Positions 21,395-31,485 of a DNA stretch of 64,000 nucleotides are shown here, piece by piece. The stretch is from Prochlorococcus sp. AG-363-L02 (lineage in GTDB: Bacteria; Cyanobacteriota; Cyanobacteriia; PCC-6307; Cyanobiaceae). The position numbers and the translations under genes were made by a program. The notes below the pieces were generated by a model. It worked only from the letters and a program-made list of their open reading frames with translations, was not told the DNA's origin and did no database searches. Within the stretch, counting starts at the first letter, position 1. Each line of letters opens with the position of its first letter. The stretch is from contig QCFP01000002.1 in assembly GCA_003280185.1 (NCBI GenBank), positions 14,024 through 78,023 of the forward strand. Direction: 5' to 3'.

Positions 21395-22522
21395 ATGAAA
21401 TTATCTTTTTCGCGAAACAATTTAATTCAGTCAGCTTCCTTGCCAACCCTGTTAGTGATTCCATCAGGCATTGGATGTTCTTTTGGTGGCTATGCAGGTG
21501 ATGCAATGCCAATAGCACGCTTATTAGCTGCAGCTGCAGGATGTTTGATAACCCATCCAAACGTAATGAATGGAGGCTCTCTTTACTGGAATGATCCTCG
21601 CATATTTTACGTTGAAGGATATAGCTTGGATCGCTTTACTGCTGGAGAGATACTGTTAGAACCAGTGCGGCAGCAACGAATTGGCTTACTTCTAGATGCG
21701 GGAATTGAGACAGAGTTACGAGAGAGGCATATGCAGGTAGCAGATGGATGTAAAGCCAGTCTTGGATTAAATATTGGCCCTGTGGTTATAACTGATACCT
21801 CATTGGGGATAACTCTTAGGAAGGGTTCCAGTGGAAGTAGTTGGGGTGATCTGGAGTGCCCAGCGTCACTTCTTAGGGGTGGTGAGGTTTTGAAGAAGCA
21901 TGGAGCAACTGCTATTGCTGTGGTGTCTAGATTTCCTGATGACTTTGGCTCTGATGATCTTAAGGATTACCGGGAAGGACATGGTGTTGACTTATTAGCT
22001 GGTGCTGAGGCATTGATAAGTCACCTTCTTGTTCGTCATTTAGGCATACCTTGCGCTCATTCTCCCGCACTTAATTCATTGCCTTTAGAGGTTTCAATTG
22101 ATCCTAGGGTCGCAGGAGAGGAGATTGGACATACTTTTTTATCTTCTGTTCTGGTTGGGTTGAGTCGAGCCCCTGATTTAATTCCTGCAAAGGTCTTAGC
22201 CGAGGCCTTGCCTCATGCGCATCACTTGTTGTCTGCTAAGGATATTGGTGCGCTGGTCGTTCCTGACGGAGCCTTAGGAGGAGAAGCTACTCTTGCATGC
22301 TTAGAACGAAAAATTCCGGTAATTGCTGTTACGAATCAATCCGTACTTCGTGTGACTAAGGCTGCTCTTGGCTTCGAGAACGAAGGTAGTGCTTTAGATT
22401 CCAATCAAGTTTTAACTGCGGAAAGTTATCTTGAGGCAGCTGGGTTGGTAACTCTTTTAAGGGAAGGGATATCTATAGAGGCATTACGAAGACCAGTCAA
22501 GTCAGTCAGAGAAACTACTTGA
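21395..22522 (+). CDS. DUF3326 family protein
   Basis: A 375-residue protein of the cyanobacterial and plastid-lineage DUF3326 family. Gly-rich segments such as 'VIPSGIGCSFGGYAGDAMP' and 'ALVVPDGALGGEATLACLERK' (VVPDGALGGEATL) are conspicuous. The overall look is of a cytosolic Rossmann-like enzyme, but the reaction is not known to me. It is downstream of a 65-residue gene with a 13-bp gap. Confidence 0.82.
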   Translation: MKLSFSRNNLIQSASLPTLLVIPSGIGCSFGGYAGDAMPIARLLAAAAGCLITHPNVMNGGSLYWNDPRIFYVEGYSLDRFTAGEILLEPVRQQRIGLLLDAGIETELRERHMQVADGCKASLGLNIGPVVITDTSLGITLRKGSSGSSWGDLECPASLLRGGEVLKKHGATAIAVVSRFPDDFGSDDLKDYREGHGVDLLAGAEALISHLLVRHLGIPCAHSPALNSLPLEVSIDPRVAGEEIGHTFLSSVLVGLSRAPDLIPAKVLAEALPHAHHLLSAKDIGALVVPDGALGGEATLACLERKIPVIAVTNQSVLRVTKAALGFENEGSALDSNQVLTAESYLEAAGLVTLLREGISIEALRRPVKSVRETT

Positions 22523-22608
22523 TATTTTGGAAGTATTAAAGATTAACTACTTTTGTAAGCTGTATATAAGGAATTTGCCTTCGCTTGGAAGTTAATAACT
22601 TAATAATG

Positions 22609-23748
22609 TCACCTAAGGCAAGCCATTGGATGTCTTGGAGCAACCCCAAGCGCCTTCGCTACGCCTGGATGACAGATTGAGCCATTGACCGTGTTTAATC
22701 CAGACAGAAGTTCTGGCCTTTCAGTAATTGCTTTCTCGAGACCCCTTCCAGCAATGCCAAGAATGTAGGGGAGCGTAACACTTGTCAGTGCTTCGGTAGA
22801 TGTAAAAGGAACAGCACCTGGCATGTTCCCAACAGCATAGTGCTGAACACCATGAATATTCACAGTGGGTTGAGTATGTGTTGTTTCTTTGCTTGTTGAA
22901 ACGCATCCACCTTGGTCAATTGCAACATCGACTATTACCGAATTGGACTTCATTTGCTGAACCATTTCTTCTGTGATTAATGTTGGTGCTCGACCTCCGG
23001 GCGTAAGCACTGCTCCAATCAATAGATCAACTGTAGGAACAATTCTTTCAAGAAGCCCTCTACTGCTGACCAAACTGACAAGCCTTCCTTTTCTGTTTGT
23101 TTCAAGTTTACGAAGTCTCTCTGGCGATCGGTCTAGCAGAATTACTTCGGCATCCATTGCAGCTGCAACCCTTGCAGCATTCCACCCAACAGTGCCAGCT
23201 CCTAGCACGGCAACTTTCGCGGGACTAACACCTGTGCACCCACCAATTAGAACCCCTCTACCCCCTTTTGGACGTTCAAGAAGGTTCGCACCTGTCTGGG
23301 CAGCTAATCGGCCAGCTATTTCACTCATAGGTGCTAATAGTGGCAAAAAGCCAGTTTGCATTTGTACTGTTTCGTAGCCAATCCCAGTTGCTTTAGATTT
23401 CAGCAGTGCTTCGCCAACTTTCGGATAGGCGGCTAGGTGCAAATAGGTGAAAAGGACCATGTCTTCCCGTAGAAAACAGAATTCTTCTTTTTGGGGCTCT
23501 TTAACCTTCACAACAAGATGTGTGGACCAAGCCTCTTCCTTGCTCACGATTTGTGCGCCTGCCTGGGCAAAGTAATCATCTGAGATCCCTGCGCCTTCGC
23601 CTGCACCAGCTTGAACTCGTACCTCTAATCCTTGTGTAACAAGCTCTTTTACTCCGTCTGGAGTTAAAGCAACACGGAGTTCATCAGCTTTGATTTCTTT
23701 TGGAATCCCAATGGTGGCCATTGGTTTAGAGAGAACGGAAGATCCCAT
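22609..23748 (-). CDS. ald: Alanine dehydrogenase
   Basis: A 379-residue NAD-dependent enzyme interconverting alanine with pyruvate and ammonia. Visible are 'IGIPKEIKADELRVALTPDG' at the N-terminus, the catalytic-region 'LFTYLHLA', the nucleotide-binding 'VAVLGAGTVGWNAARVAAAM' and 'DVAIDQGGC'. The ATG at 23721 (MATIGIPKE) is an alternative start giving the more usual family length of 370. It stands alone on the minus strand. Confidence 0.95.
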   Translation of the reverse strand: MGSSVLSKPMATIGIPKEIKADELRVALTPDGVKELVTQGLEVRVQAGAGEGAGISDDYFAQAGAQIVSKEEAWSTHLVVKVKEPQKEEFCFLREDMVLFTYLHLAAYPKVGEALLKSKATGIGYETVQMQTGFLPLLAPMSEIAGRLAAQTGANLLERPKGGRGVLIGGCTGVSPAKVAVLGAGTVGWNAARVAAAMDAEVILLDRSPERLRKLETNRKGRLVSLVSSRGLLERIVPTVDLLIGAVLTPGGRAPTLITEEMVQQMKSNSVIVDVAIDQGGCVSTSKETTHTQPTVNIHGVQHYAVGNMPGAVPFTSTEALTSVTLPYILGIAGRGLEKAITERPELLSGLNTVNGSICHPGVAKALGVAPRHPMACLR

Positions 23749-23808
23749 GAGCTATAACTGCTTTTTTATAGGTTGGCTAAACAAAAACAGACTGACCAGA
23801 TATTGGCA

Positions 23809-25503
23809 TTATGAGGCTGCTATAGGTATTCTCCAACCTGTACCAAAGGCTTGAGGACTAATCTTTAAGACTGGCGGAGCTTGTCTCCGCTTAAATTCAC
23901 CTTTTTTCAAAAGCATACTTATTTTCTTGATTAGTTCTGGATCGTATCCCTTGGTTATTAATGCTTTTGTGGTAAGTCGTTCTTCTATAAAGCCTCTAAG
24001 AATTGGGTCCAGAATCGAATAAGCAGGTAGAGAGTCGCTGTCTAGTTGATTCTCACGTAATTCTGCACTTGGCAATTTCTCAAGTATTTTTTTCCCAATC
24101 ACATCGCCTTTAACGTGCAGTCCAATGTTTTTACGAAAGTTTTCGGTTGATTGGTTATCGAGCCAATGGCAAAGTTCAAAGACATTTGTTTTATAGAGAT
24201 CTCCTATCACAGCCAATCCTCCATTCATGTCTCCATAGAGAGTGCAGTAACCAACGGCTAGTTCAGATTTATTGCCTGTGGAGAGTAAAAGCTGACTGTT
24301 TTGGTTCGCTACTGCCATGAGGAGAGTACCGCGTATACGTGATTGCAAGTTTTCAGCAGTTACACCTTTTGGAGATTCCCCAAGGGATTTCTTTAAGGAA
24401 GTGTCAAAGCATTCCATTAGTTGAGTTATTGGGATCGTTTTCGTTGAAATTTCTAATCGTTCTGCAAGTTCCTTTGAGTCAGTAATTGATCCTTGCGAGC
24501 TCCAAGGGGAAGGCATTAGCAGTGCAGTTACATTTTCTGCTCCTAACGCAGCAGAAGCAATAACGGCTACTAAAGCAGAGTCAATACCTCCACTAAGGCC
24601 TAATAGAGCTTTCTTGAAACCACACTTTTTAGCATAGTCACGTACACCTAGAACCAGTGCATGTAAGACATCTTCCATGTAATTTTTATCCATTTCATTT
24701 TTTAGTGCTTGGATGTGGTTTGTATCCCAAATCTCTAAACTCTCACGATAGCTTGGTAGCTGTAGAACCATCCCTTTCGGATGTTTCAGGACAAAGCTTG
24801 CACCATCAAAAATCAGTTCATCATTAGCACCTACTTGATTTAAATAGATCACGGGACAATTAAGTCTTTGGCTGGCTTTATTCGCAATGTCTACTCTTAA
24901 TTGTTGTTTTGAGGTGTTGAATGGTGATGCAGAGAGGTTTATTAATAAATTGATTTTTTCATTAATGAGTTTTTTGATTGGGTCAGGACCGCTTATGCGT
25001 TGTGCTTGCAGCTCTTCTTCGACCCAAAGGTCTTCGCAGATAGTTATTCCAATTTTCCAGGTTTTGCCATTTTTTTTGAAATGAATCATTCCTGGAGAGT
25101 TTGCAGCTCGAAAATAACGCGTTTCGTCGAAGACGTCGTAGCTTGGAAGAAGTTGTTTGCGCGCTACGACTCTCCATGTTTCAGCATTGATTAGGACTAT
25201 TGAATTAAATAATTTTGGGATTCTTTGATCAGATATACCTTCAGCGATTCCAACTAAAATACTTATTTTGGGAACTTTAGTCGCAATGATTTCACAAAGG
25301 GATTGGAGAATTCTTTCTTGGAGCTTTATATATTGTTCATTTAGAAGCAAGTCTTTCGGGGGATATCCCCAAAGCGATAATTCAGGAGTAACTAGTAGGT
25401 CTGCAGAGTAAGAACCAGCTTCTATGCATGCAGCTTCGATAAGTGCAGCGTTTCCCAGGAGGTCTCCAACTAAGGGATTAAGTTGAGCAAGGGCTACACG
25501 CAT
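23809..25503 (-). CDS. nadE: Glutamine-dependent NAD+ synthetase
   Basis: A 564-residue two-domain enzyme. The N-terminal nitrilase-type glutaminase (residues 1 to about 250) carries 'TPELSLWGYPPKDLL' and the nucleophile Cys in 'ITICEDLW'. The C-terminal synthetase (from about 270) has the PP-loop 'LGLSGGIDSALVAVIA' and 'STGNKSELAVGYCTLYGD'. It amidates deamido-NAD, the step after NadD. Its ATG shares one base with the nadD stop (TAATG at 25505-25501), so the two are coupled. Confidence 0.96.
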   Translation of the reverse strand: MRVALAQLNPLVGDLLGNAALIEAACIEAGSYSADLLVTPELSLWGYPPKDLLLNEQYIKLQERILQSLCEIIATKVPKISILVGIAEGISDQRIPKLFNSIVLINAETWRVVARKQLLPSYDVFDETRYFRAANSPGMIHFKKNGKTWKIGITICEDLWVEEELQAQRISGPDPIKKLINEKINLLINLSASPFNTSKQQLRVDIANKASQRLNCPVIYLNQVGANDELIFDGASFVLKHPKGMVLQLPSYRESLEIWDTNHIQALKNEMDKNYMEDVLHALVLGVRDYAKKCGFKKALLGLSGGIDSALVAVIASAALGAENVTALLMPSPWSSQGSITDSKELAERLEISTKTIPITQLMECFDTSLKKSLGESPKGVTAENLQSRIRGTLLMAVANQNSQLLLSTGNKSELAVGYCTLYGDMNGGLAVIGDLYKTNVFELCHWLDNQSTENFRKNIGLHVKGDVIGKKILEKLPSAELRENQLDSDSLPAYSILDPILRGFIEERLTTKALITKGYDPELIKKISMLLKKGEFKRRQAPPVLKISPQAFGTGWRIPIAAS

Positions 25504-26093
25504 TATTTTTTTGCACTTAAGCCGTAGAGATTTTGTTCAAACAACATTGGCAAAATTTCCCTCGGGATGTCATTTGGGGATGTATTATTTCGAACTTTTG
25601 AACTCGCGGCACCTGGAATCTTAAGAGGCAATAATTCGATATGACCACCTAGAGACTTCAAAGTCTCTATTGCCAAGGGATCCATTGGCCACCCTTCACG
25701 AGGTGCAATTCCTATTCGAGCTTTCTGAAGAATGTCTTTTGCTTGAACCCAGGTAGGAATTTGACTAGTAAGATCACTCCCAATTACAAATATCAAATCT
25801 TTAGTAGGCCATAATTCTTTTGCGCGTTCCAAGGTAGTAATAGTCCAAGGGCTACTCAGTTCTTGCATTAGCTCCAAGTGAGGGTTGGAGATGGTTTTCA
25901 CTAGAGCGTCTAACATTTCCCGGCGTTTCAGGATTGGTGCTCCGTGTTGCTTAATTGGGTTGTCACTGGCCCAAGTCTTAACTTTTGGGAAAAGAGTTAG
26001 CAATCCCTTCAATAGAGCTTGGTGTCCATAGGTTGGAGGATCTGCGCTTGTTCCAAACAGAGCAATTTCGTTTTCTTTTTTCTCCCTTTTCAT
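25503..26093 (-). CDS. nadD: Nicotinate-nucleotide adenylyltransferase
   Basis: About 196 residues with the nucleotidyltransferase fold. The HxGH motif region is 'ALFGTSADPPTYGHQALLK' (GH retained, first His replaced by Thr) and the 'SSxxR' element appears as 'AASSKVRNN'. The start at 26093 (MKREKKENEIALFG) is preferred to the upstream 26144 because it overlaps the GTPase stop by exactly 4 bases (ATGA). It feeds nadE directly downstream. The relaxed motif is usual for cyanobacterial NadD-like proteins, so some doubt remains. Confidence 0.83.
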   Translation of the reverse strand: MKREKKENEIALFGTSADPPTYGHQALLKGLLTLFPKVKTWASDNPIKQHGAPILKRREMLDALVKTISNPHLELMQELSSPWTITTLERAKELWPTKDLIFVIGSDLTSQIPTWVQAKDILQKARIGIAPREGWPMDPLAIETLKSLGGHIELLPLKIPGAASSKVRNNTSPNDIPREILPMLFEQNLYGLSAKK

Positions 26094-27433
26094 GGTAAAA
26101 AAGCTTTCAGATAGTGACGTTCGTTTTGTGAAGCAATAGGCCATTCGCCTAACCAGTTCTTTGCTTGTGGATCGCTGTTTGCTAAATACTTGAGCATTGT
26201 TGTTGGAATTGCCATTCGTCGATTACTTCCTCTCATAAGTTCTGTTGCTGCCATTCGACCGGTCAACTTGGTTGTGTGAACAGCGATAACAGCCTGGACA
26301 ATTGCTACAGGTGCAGCGGGTGCAAGTGTTAACCCTCCCGAGAATGGGGCGGCGATGAGAAGCAGTTGCCTCAAACTGCTTAAAGCTAGTTGGATACCTA
26401 ACTGGGCGCTGCCTAGGAGGATGCTATGACCAGATAGTCTTGTGAGCATTCGTCTTGCAGCAGGACCTCCCATCTGTATCCCATATATTTTGCAGAGCTG
26501 CATCACTAGAGCCGTATCAAAGGCTATACCTGCTGCCAAATCAAATAGTAATAGTGGATTGGCTGCTATTCCCGATGCCTTTATCGCAGCAAAGCGGCCT
26601 ATAAGACCTTGAGCTGCTGTTTTATTTTGCTTAAGTCTCACTTGTTTAAGTTGGTTTTGGAAATGGTCGGCCAGTCGAAGTGTATTTAAGGCAAGAAGCA
26701 GTTCCCCCTGTTGCGCAAGTATCTGAATGAGATACTTGCGCAGTCCCTCTACTTTTGGCTTACATCTATGACTTCTGACTTTCTGATTATTTATAAGGTG
26801 AACCTCACGTGGTGCAGCTGAAACTGCTTCTATTTGGATTTGTTGAGCTGCTTTTGGTAGTCGGTTTCGAATACTTTTAATAAGCTCATTTTTTTCTTTA
26901 GGTGTCCATTGGTCGCATCGATTTAAAACAACAACAATTGGTTTTCCACTTCGGAGTAGTGCCTGGAGAGCATTGAGTTCGACATGGTTAATGTCTCCAT
27001 CTAACACAAGAAGGATTAGATCAGATTGCAGAGCGATGCGAGCAGCAAGGCGACCTCGTCCTGCTGCTGAGATCTCATCTATGCCGGGCGTATCTAGGAG
27101 CTCAACAGTTTTAAGTTGATTGATATTCATCTCCCATTGGATAGTTTGGATTTGACGAGTACACCCATGAGCAACATCCGTTGCGAATATTTCTTCGCTT
27201 AGTAGAGCATTTAGAAGACTTGATTTTCCAACACCTACTCGTCCAAAGACAGATATTCTTAAGCGTCTCTCATTAAGTCGGTGTATGTGTTTATCGAGAT
27301 TGATGAGCTCTCCTTTTAGAAGGCTTTTTTCTCGGTAACTGATCTGTAAATTTTCTCTCCATTTGGATAACAATTGATGGCAGTTTAGAGCTGTTGGTTG
27401 GAATTCTTTCATGGATTTGATTTTCTCCACCAA
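26090..27433 (-). CDS. Era/YcjF-like GTPase with DUF697-type C-terminal domain
   Basis: A 447-residue protein. The G domain (about residues 55-200) shows P-loop 'VFGRVGVGKSSLLNALL', 'LLDTPGIDE' and 'VLNRCD'. The C-terminal half is hydrophobic and Ala-rich ('LLFDLAAGIAFDTALVMQL') like the membrane-associating DUF697/YcjF region. Its function is unknown; family members act at membranes. It overlaps the CNNM gene by 25 bp at its start and nadD by 4 bp at its end. Confidence 0.84.
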   Translation of the reverse strand: MVEKIKSMKEFQPTALNCHQLLSKWRENLQISYREKSLLKGELINLDKHIHRLNERRLRISVFGRVGVGKSSLLNALLSEEIFATDVAHGCTRQIQTIQWEMNINQLKTVELLDTPGIDEISAAGRGRLAARIALQSDLILLVLDGDINHVELNALQALLRSGKPIVVVLNRCDQWTPKEKNELIKSIRNRLPKAAQQIQIEAVSAAPREVHLINNQKVRSHRCKPKVEGLRKYLIQILAQQGELLLALNTLRLADHFQNQLKQVRLKQNKTAAQGLIGRFAAIKASGIAANPLLLFDLAAGIAFDTALVMQLCKIYGIQMGGPAARRMLTRLSGHSILLGSAQLGIQLALSSLRQLLLIAAPFSGGLTLAPAAPVAIVQAVIAVHTTKLTGRMAATELMRGSNRRMAIPTTMLKYLANSDPQAKNWLGEWPIASQNERHYLKAFLP

Positions 27434-28407
27434 CCAGCTAGCACTGCTAGTACAGCGTCGGCTCGAATTAAACCAACAAATCCACCAAATTCATCTACAA
27501 CTACTCTGACACCACCTTTATCGGTCCTAAAACCTTCAAGAAGCCTATCGGCACGGATCATTTCTGGTACAAATTCAACGCTGTGACTAAGTTCGACAGG
27601 TGTCATGTTGCCTCGACCTTCAAGCAAAGCTTTTAGGAGACATTCTCGATTTGCCATCCCTAGAACTTTGTCAACTTCTTCTCCCAAGACCACCCACCAC
27701 CGGGCATCGTTATTCAAGAGAGTACTCCGAAGGGAGGATAGGCTTGCAGAACCATCAAGGGTTGGTGCTGCAACTCTTGGGGTCATCAGGTCTCGAGCAG
27801 TGATGTCGTTGAGCTGAAAGACTTTGGAAATCATGGCGGCTTCATCTGCTTCTATTTGTCCTTTTTGAGATCCAAGTCTTGCTAGTTGACGGATTTCTTC
27901 TTCGTCAGTACTTAATTCGTTTTCCGCTCTTATTGCAGGCATTATTCTTTCTAAAAGCAATAAAAGTGGACGCATTATTAATCCCAGAAAATCTAAAATA
28001 GGTGCGCTTGCTAATGACACTTGCAGTGCAAGCCGGCTTCCAAGGGCTTTCGGCAATATTTCCCCGAATAGTATTACCAAAATCGTGAGGCTTATTGAGA
28101 AAAGTGGTAAGGCAACGCCGCTTATTTGTCTTGTCTCAAAAATAACCGCTGCATAGCCTCCGAGCATGAGGCTGCCAAAAATATTAAACCCGTTGTTTGC
28201 AATTACTAAAATCGTAAGAGTGCGACCCAACCTTTGGCGTAATTTTGCAAGTTTTCTAGACCCTTTTAATGCATTAGGCCGTGCGGCAAGCTCATGCACT
28301 CTAAAAGGGTTAACAGTAAGTAGGGCTGCTTCTACTCCTGAACATAGCGCGGAGCCGGTGAGCACGATGATCACAAGCAGGGCTAGTACAAATAAGTCGG
28401 AGCTCAT
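27409..28407 (-). CDS. CNNM/DUF21 transmembrane protein with CBS domains (HlyC/CorC type)
   Basis: A 332-residue protein. The N-terminal DUF21 domain has four hydrophobic segments (about residues 5-27, 60-85, 93-115, 130-150) and 'GEILPKALGSRLA'. It is followed by a CBS pair with 'ARDLMTPRVAAPTL' and 'VRVVVDEFGGFVGLI'. Such proteins are implicated in Mg2+ or Co2+ transport, though often labelled hemolysin-like. First gene of a tight minus-strand chain leading into the GTPase, nadD and nadE. Confidence 0.9.
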   Translation of the reverse strand: MSSDLFVLALLVIIVLTGSALCSGVEAALLTVNPFRVHELAARPNALKGSRKLAKLRQRLGRTLTILVIANNGFNIFGSLMLGGYAAVIFETRQISGVALPLFSISLTILVILFGEILPKALGSRLALQVSLASAPILDFLGLIMRPLLLLLERIMPAIRAENELSTDEEEIRQLARLGSQKGQIEADEAAMISKVFQLNDITARDLMTPRVAAPTLDGSASLSSLRSTLLNNDARWWVVLGEEVDKVLGMANRECLLKALLEGRGNMTPVELSHSVEFVPEMIRADRLLEGFRTDKGGVRVVVDEFGGFVGLIRADAVLAVLAGWWRKSNP

Positions 28408-28738
28408 GCTTTAGGTGTGAGTTGAAAGGCAAGCATCCTGATGAATTTTCCCATTAGTTCTGCATTTCTGCATTGTGGTAGAAATGACTCAGGACAGAGG
28501 CGAAAAATTAGAGGTTAAGCCTGAAAGGGAAACGTAGTGTTTTGAGTAGACCTTTTGCTTTGAATAAAGCAAGTTGCAGTTTTCTCGGCAAGTTCCGATA
28601 TCCCTACGAAGGTTATATCGCATTTAGGGAATGGAGTTTAGTCTTGTCCTAGATGCGCTATTAAGGATGTGGTTTATGGAGTTTGTTTCTTAAGTCTTTT
28701 TCTATTCGGATGTGTCTCATTTGCTTTAACCCTCAGCT
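28408..28738. other. 331-bp intergenic region with one stable hairpin
   Basis: The spacer lies between the divergent CNNM and pepP genes. It contains a perfect 7-bp stem, TTGCTTT (28555-28561) with AAAGCAA (28566-28572) around GAAT. The 28440-28620 part is less AT-rich than other spacers, as a small RNA gene could be, but I could not match it to a known RNA family. No ORF was recognised. Confidence 0.4.
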
Positions 28739-28741
28739 GTG

Positions 28742-30061
28742 ATGGATTTGACTACTTTTAACAAACGGCGTGAACGCTTTTTAGCTCAATTGGGAGATGT
28801 GGCGGCAATTATTCCTGCTGCATCGTTGGTGACCCATCATGCAGATTGTGAGCATCGTTTTAGGCAAGATAGTGATTTTTGGTATCTCACGGGCTTTGAT
28901 GAGCCTGATGCTATAGCTCTACTTTTGCCCTTTAGGCCACTAGGGGAGAGATTTATTCTCTTTGTTCACCCTAAGGATCCATCCTTAGAGGTATGGCAAG
29001 GTTCGCGATGCGGAATAAAAGATGCAGTTAAATATTTTGGGGCAGATCTTGCGCATCCTTTAGACGAGTTTTCGCAGCGTTTAGGCGATTATCTTGTTGG
29101 AGCTGAATCCATTGCATTTCGAGTAGGAAAGCATTCCAAAGTTGAGGAGATTGTTTTGGGAGTTTGGTCTGCTCAACTTGACATGGCATCCAGAAGGGGT
29201 TTGGCGCCTTATTCGCTTATTGCACCGTGCCCTTTCATACATCAATTACGTTTGAGAAAGGATCCAGAAGAGTTAGAGAGAATGAGAGAGGCGGCTCGAA
29301 TATCTGTTGAAGCTCACGAATTGGCAAGAAAAGTAGCTAGACCTGGGATGAATGAGCGAGAGCTACAAGCTGTTATTGAAAAACACTTTTTAGAAAAAGG
29401 TGCCAGAGGCCCTGCATATGGATCAATTGTTGCGACTGGAGATAATGCATGCATTTTGCATTACACGGCTAATAACGCACCTTTGAGAGATGGAGACTTG
29501 TTATTGATAGATGCTGGCTGCTCTTTGGAGGATTATTACAACGCTGATATCACAAGGACATTCCCTGTTAACGGTAAATTCAACTCTGAGCAGCGAGCTT
29601 TATATGAAATTGTTTTTGCGGCACAGCAAGCTGCTATTGAGACTATTTGCCCTGGTCAAAATGCAGAAGGAGTTCACCAAGCTGCTCTAAAGGTTTTAGT
29701 TGAGGGGCTTTTAGAGATTGGCCTTCTGGTTGGGAGTGTGGATGAAGTTATTGAGAAAGGGTTGTATCGACATTTTTATATGCACCGTACAGGGCACTGG
29801 TTGGGATTAGACGTTCATGACGTAGGTGCATATCGTTTAGGAGAATATCCTGTAGATCTTCAGTCGGGTATGGTTTTAACAGTTGAACCAGGCCTTTATA
29901 TTAGTGAGCGTCTTCCAGTGCCAGAGGGGCAACCAGAAATAGATGACTGTTGGAAAGGAATTGGAATAAGAATAGAAGATGATGTGCTTGTTACAGATGA
30001 TGGGTCTGAAGTTTTTACTGAGAGCGCTGTTTCTAAGGTCGAGGATGTAGAGAGATGCTAA
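28742..30061 (+). CDS. pepP: Xaa-Pro aminopeptidase
   Basis: A 439-residue M24B metallopeptidase that removes N-terminal residues before proline. It has the aminopeptidase P N-terminal domain and a pita-bread catalytic domain. Visible metal ligands include Asp in 'LLLIDAGCSLEDYYNADITR', His in 'HRTGHWLGLDVHDVG', and Glu in 'VLTVEPGLY' and 'GIRIEDDVLV'. GTG at 28739 immediately precedes the ATG at 28742; the ATG is preferred. Confidence 0.94.
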   Translation: MDLTTFNKRRERFLAQLGDVAAIIPAASLVTHHADCEHRFRQDSDFWYLTGFDEPDAIALLLPFRPLGERFILFVHPKDPSLEVWQGSRCGIKDAVKYFGADLAHPLDEFSQRLGDYLVGAESIAFRVGKHSKVEEIVLGVWSAQLDMASRRGLAPYSLIAPCPFIHQLRLRKDPEELERMREAARISVEAHELARKVARPGMNERELQAVIEKHFLEKGARGPAYGSIVATGDNACILHYTANNAPLRDGDLLLIDAGCSLEDYYNADITRTFPVNGKFNSEQRALYEIVFAAQQAAIETICPGQNAEGVHQAALKVLVEGLLEIGLLVGSVDEVIEKGLYRHFYMHRTGHWLGLDVHDVGAYRLGEYPVDLQSGMVLTVEPGLYISERLPVPEGQPEIDDCWKGIGIRIEDDVLVTDDGSEVFTESAVSKVEDVERC

Positions 30062-30098
30062 TTTTTTTGAAAGCTAAATTTTTATTTTAGGCATAGTT

Positions 30099-30887
30099 TT
30101 AGCTAATAAACTCTGAATATTGAATTAGATCTTCGGTACAGCTTAGGATTATGTCTGTGCCAGCACATTTTAGTTGCCTTTCATAAGCTTTTCTTTCTTC
30201 TTTTTTGCTTTCCCCATGAAGATGTGGTGGTGCGACAGCAAGGCTTTTAAATAGTTGATTAGGCATTCGCTTCTGAGCATTTTTAACTGTTAAAACATCA
30301 GCAACGGTATCTCCTAAATAAGCAATAACTGGAGCTTCTTTGCCTAATTCTTGCTTTAAAAGTGACTGGGCTATCCTTAATAATCCAGTTGGATCAGGTT
30401 TGCTTGGGGCGTCTTCCATGGCAATTAAAGGAGGGTCTTTGAGCCCAAGTCGATCTTCCAAAATAAACTTTGCAGATGGCCTTTCAGCCCCGCTTAGGAA
30501 TCCCCATGAAAATCCTTTTTGAGTTAGAGAATTAAAAAAATTATTTTTTATCAATAGTGGTTCGTTACATATATAGCCTTTCCAATCCTTGCTGTTTCCA
30601 TCCGGGTCGCCACCGAAGTAGAAATTGCTAAACACCCTTACAAGTTCAGATTGAATTGGTAATTCTTTATCTAAAGCCTCTTTCTTTTTATGCCGTTTTA
30701 TTAATTCCATGCTTGCATCCCAGTCATTATTCCAAGTCCCCTCTGCTTTTAAAACATCGATTTCGTTAGTTGTGGGCTTATATCCAACAAAGTGATAAAC
30801 CGTTTCCTTTATTGCTAGCCGATAGCTTCTGGATACATCACGTATCACGCCATCGATGTCAAATAGCAGTATGCCTTTAGGGTCCAG
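30099..30887 (-). CDS. HAD-superfamily subfamily IA phosphatase, non-canonical start
   Basis: The catalytic motif 'LLFDIDGVIRDVS' (nucleophile Asp in FDIDG, codons at 30863-30849) shows the frame must extend upstream of the first ordinary start, the GTG at 30848, which would delete the nucleophile. The frame stays open back to a TAA about 11 codons further upstream, but contains no ATG, GTG or TTG. CTG at 30887 (LDPKGILLFDIDG) is the most plausible start and gives 262 residues. C-terminal 'IAYLGDTVADVLTV' supplies the acidic HAD motif. The protein resembles the TIGR01548-type HAD-IA group; substrate unknown. Confidence 0.78.
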   Translation of the reverse strand: MDPKGILLFDIDGVIRDVSRSYRLAIKETVYHFVGYKPTTNEIDVLKAEGTWNNDWDASMELIKRHKKKEALDKELPIQSELVRVFSNFYFGGDPDGNSKDWKGYICNEPLLIKNNFFNSLTQKGFSWGFLSGAERPSAKFILEDRLGLKDPPLIAMEDAPSKPDPTGLLRIAQSLLKQELGKEAPVIAYLGDTVADVLTVKNAQKRMPNQLFKSLAVAPPHLHGESKKEERKAYERQLKCAGTDIILSCTEDLIQYSEFIS

Positions 30888-30920
30888 AGTGAAAAAGGTG
30901 TTGCAGGGCTGTTAGGTTAG

Positions 30921-31460
<540 letters not shown>

Positions 31461-31485
31461 GATTAAGATTTGGTATTTCCAACTA

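Noticed and set aside
30099..30848. HAD gene starting at GTG 30848
   Set aside because: It would delete the catalytic FDIDG motif encoded immediately upstream in the same frame.
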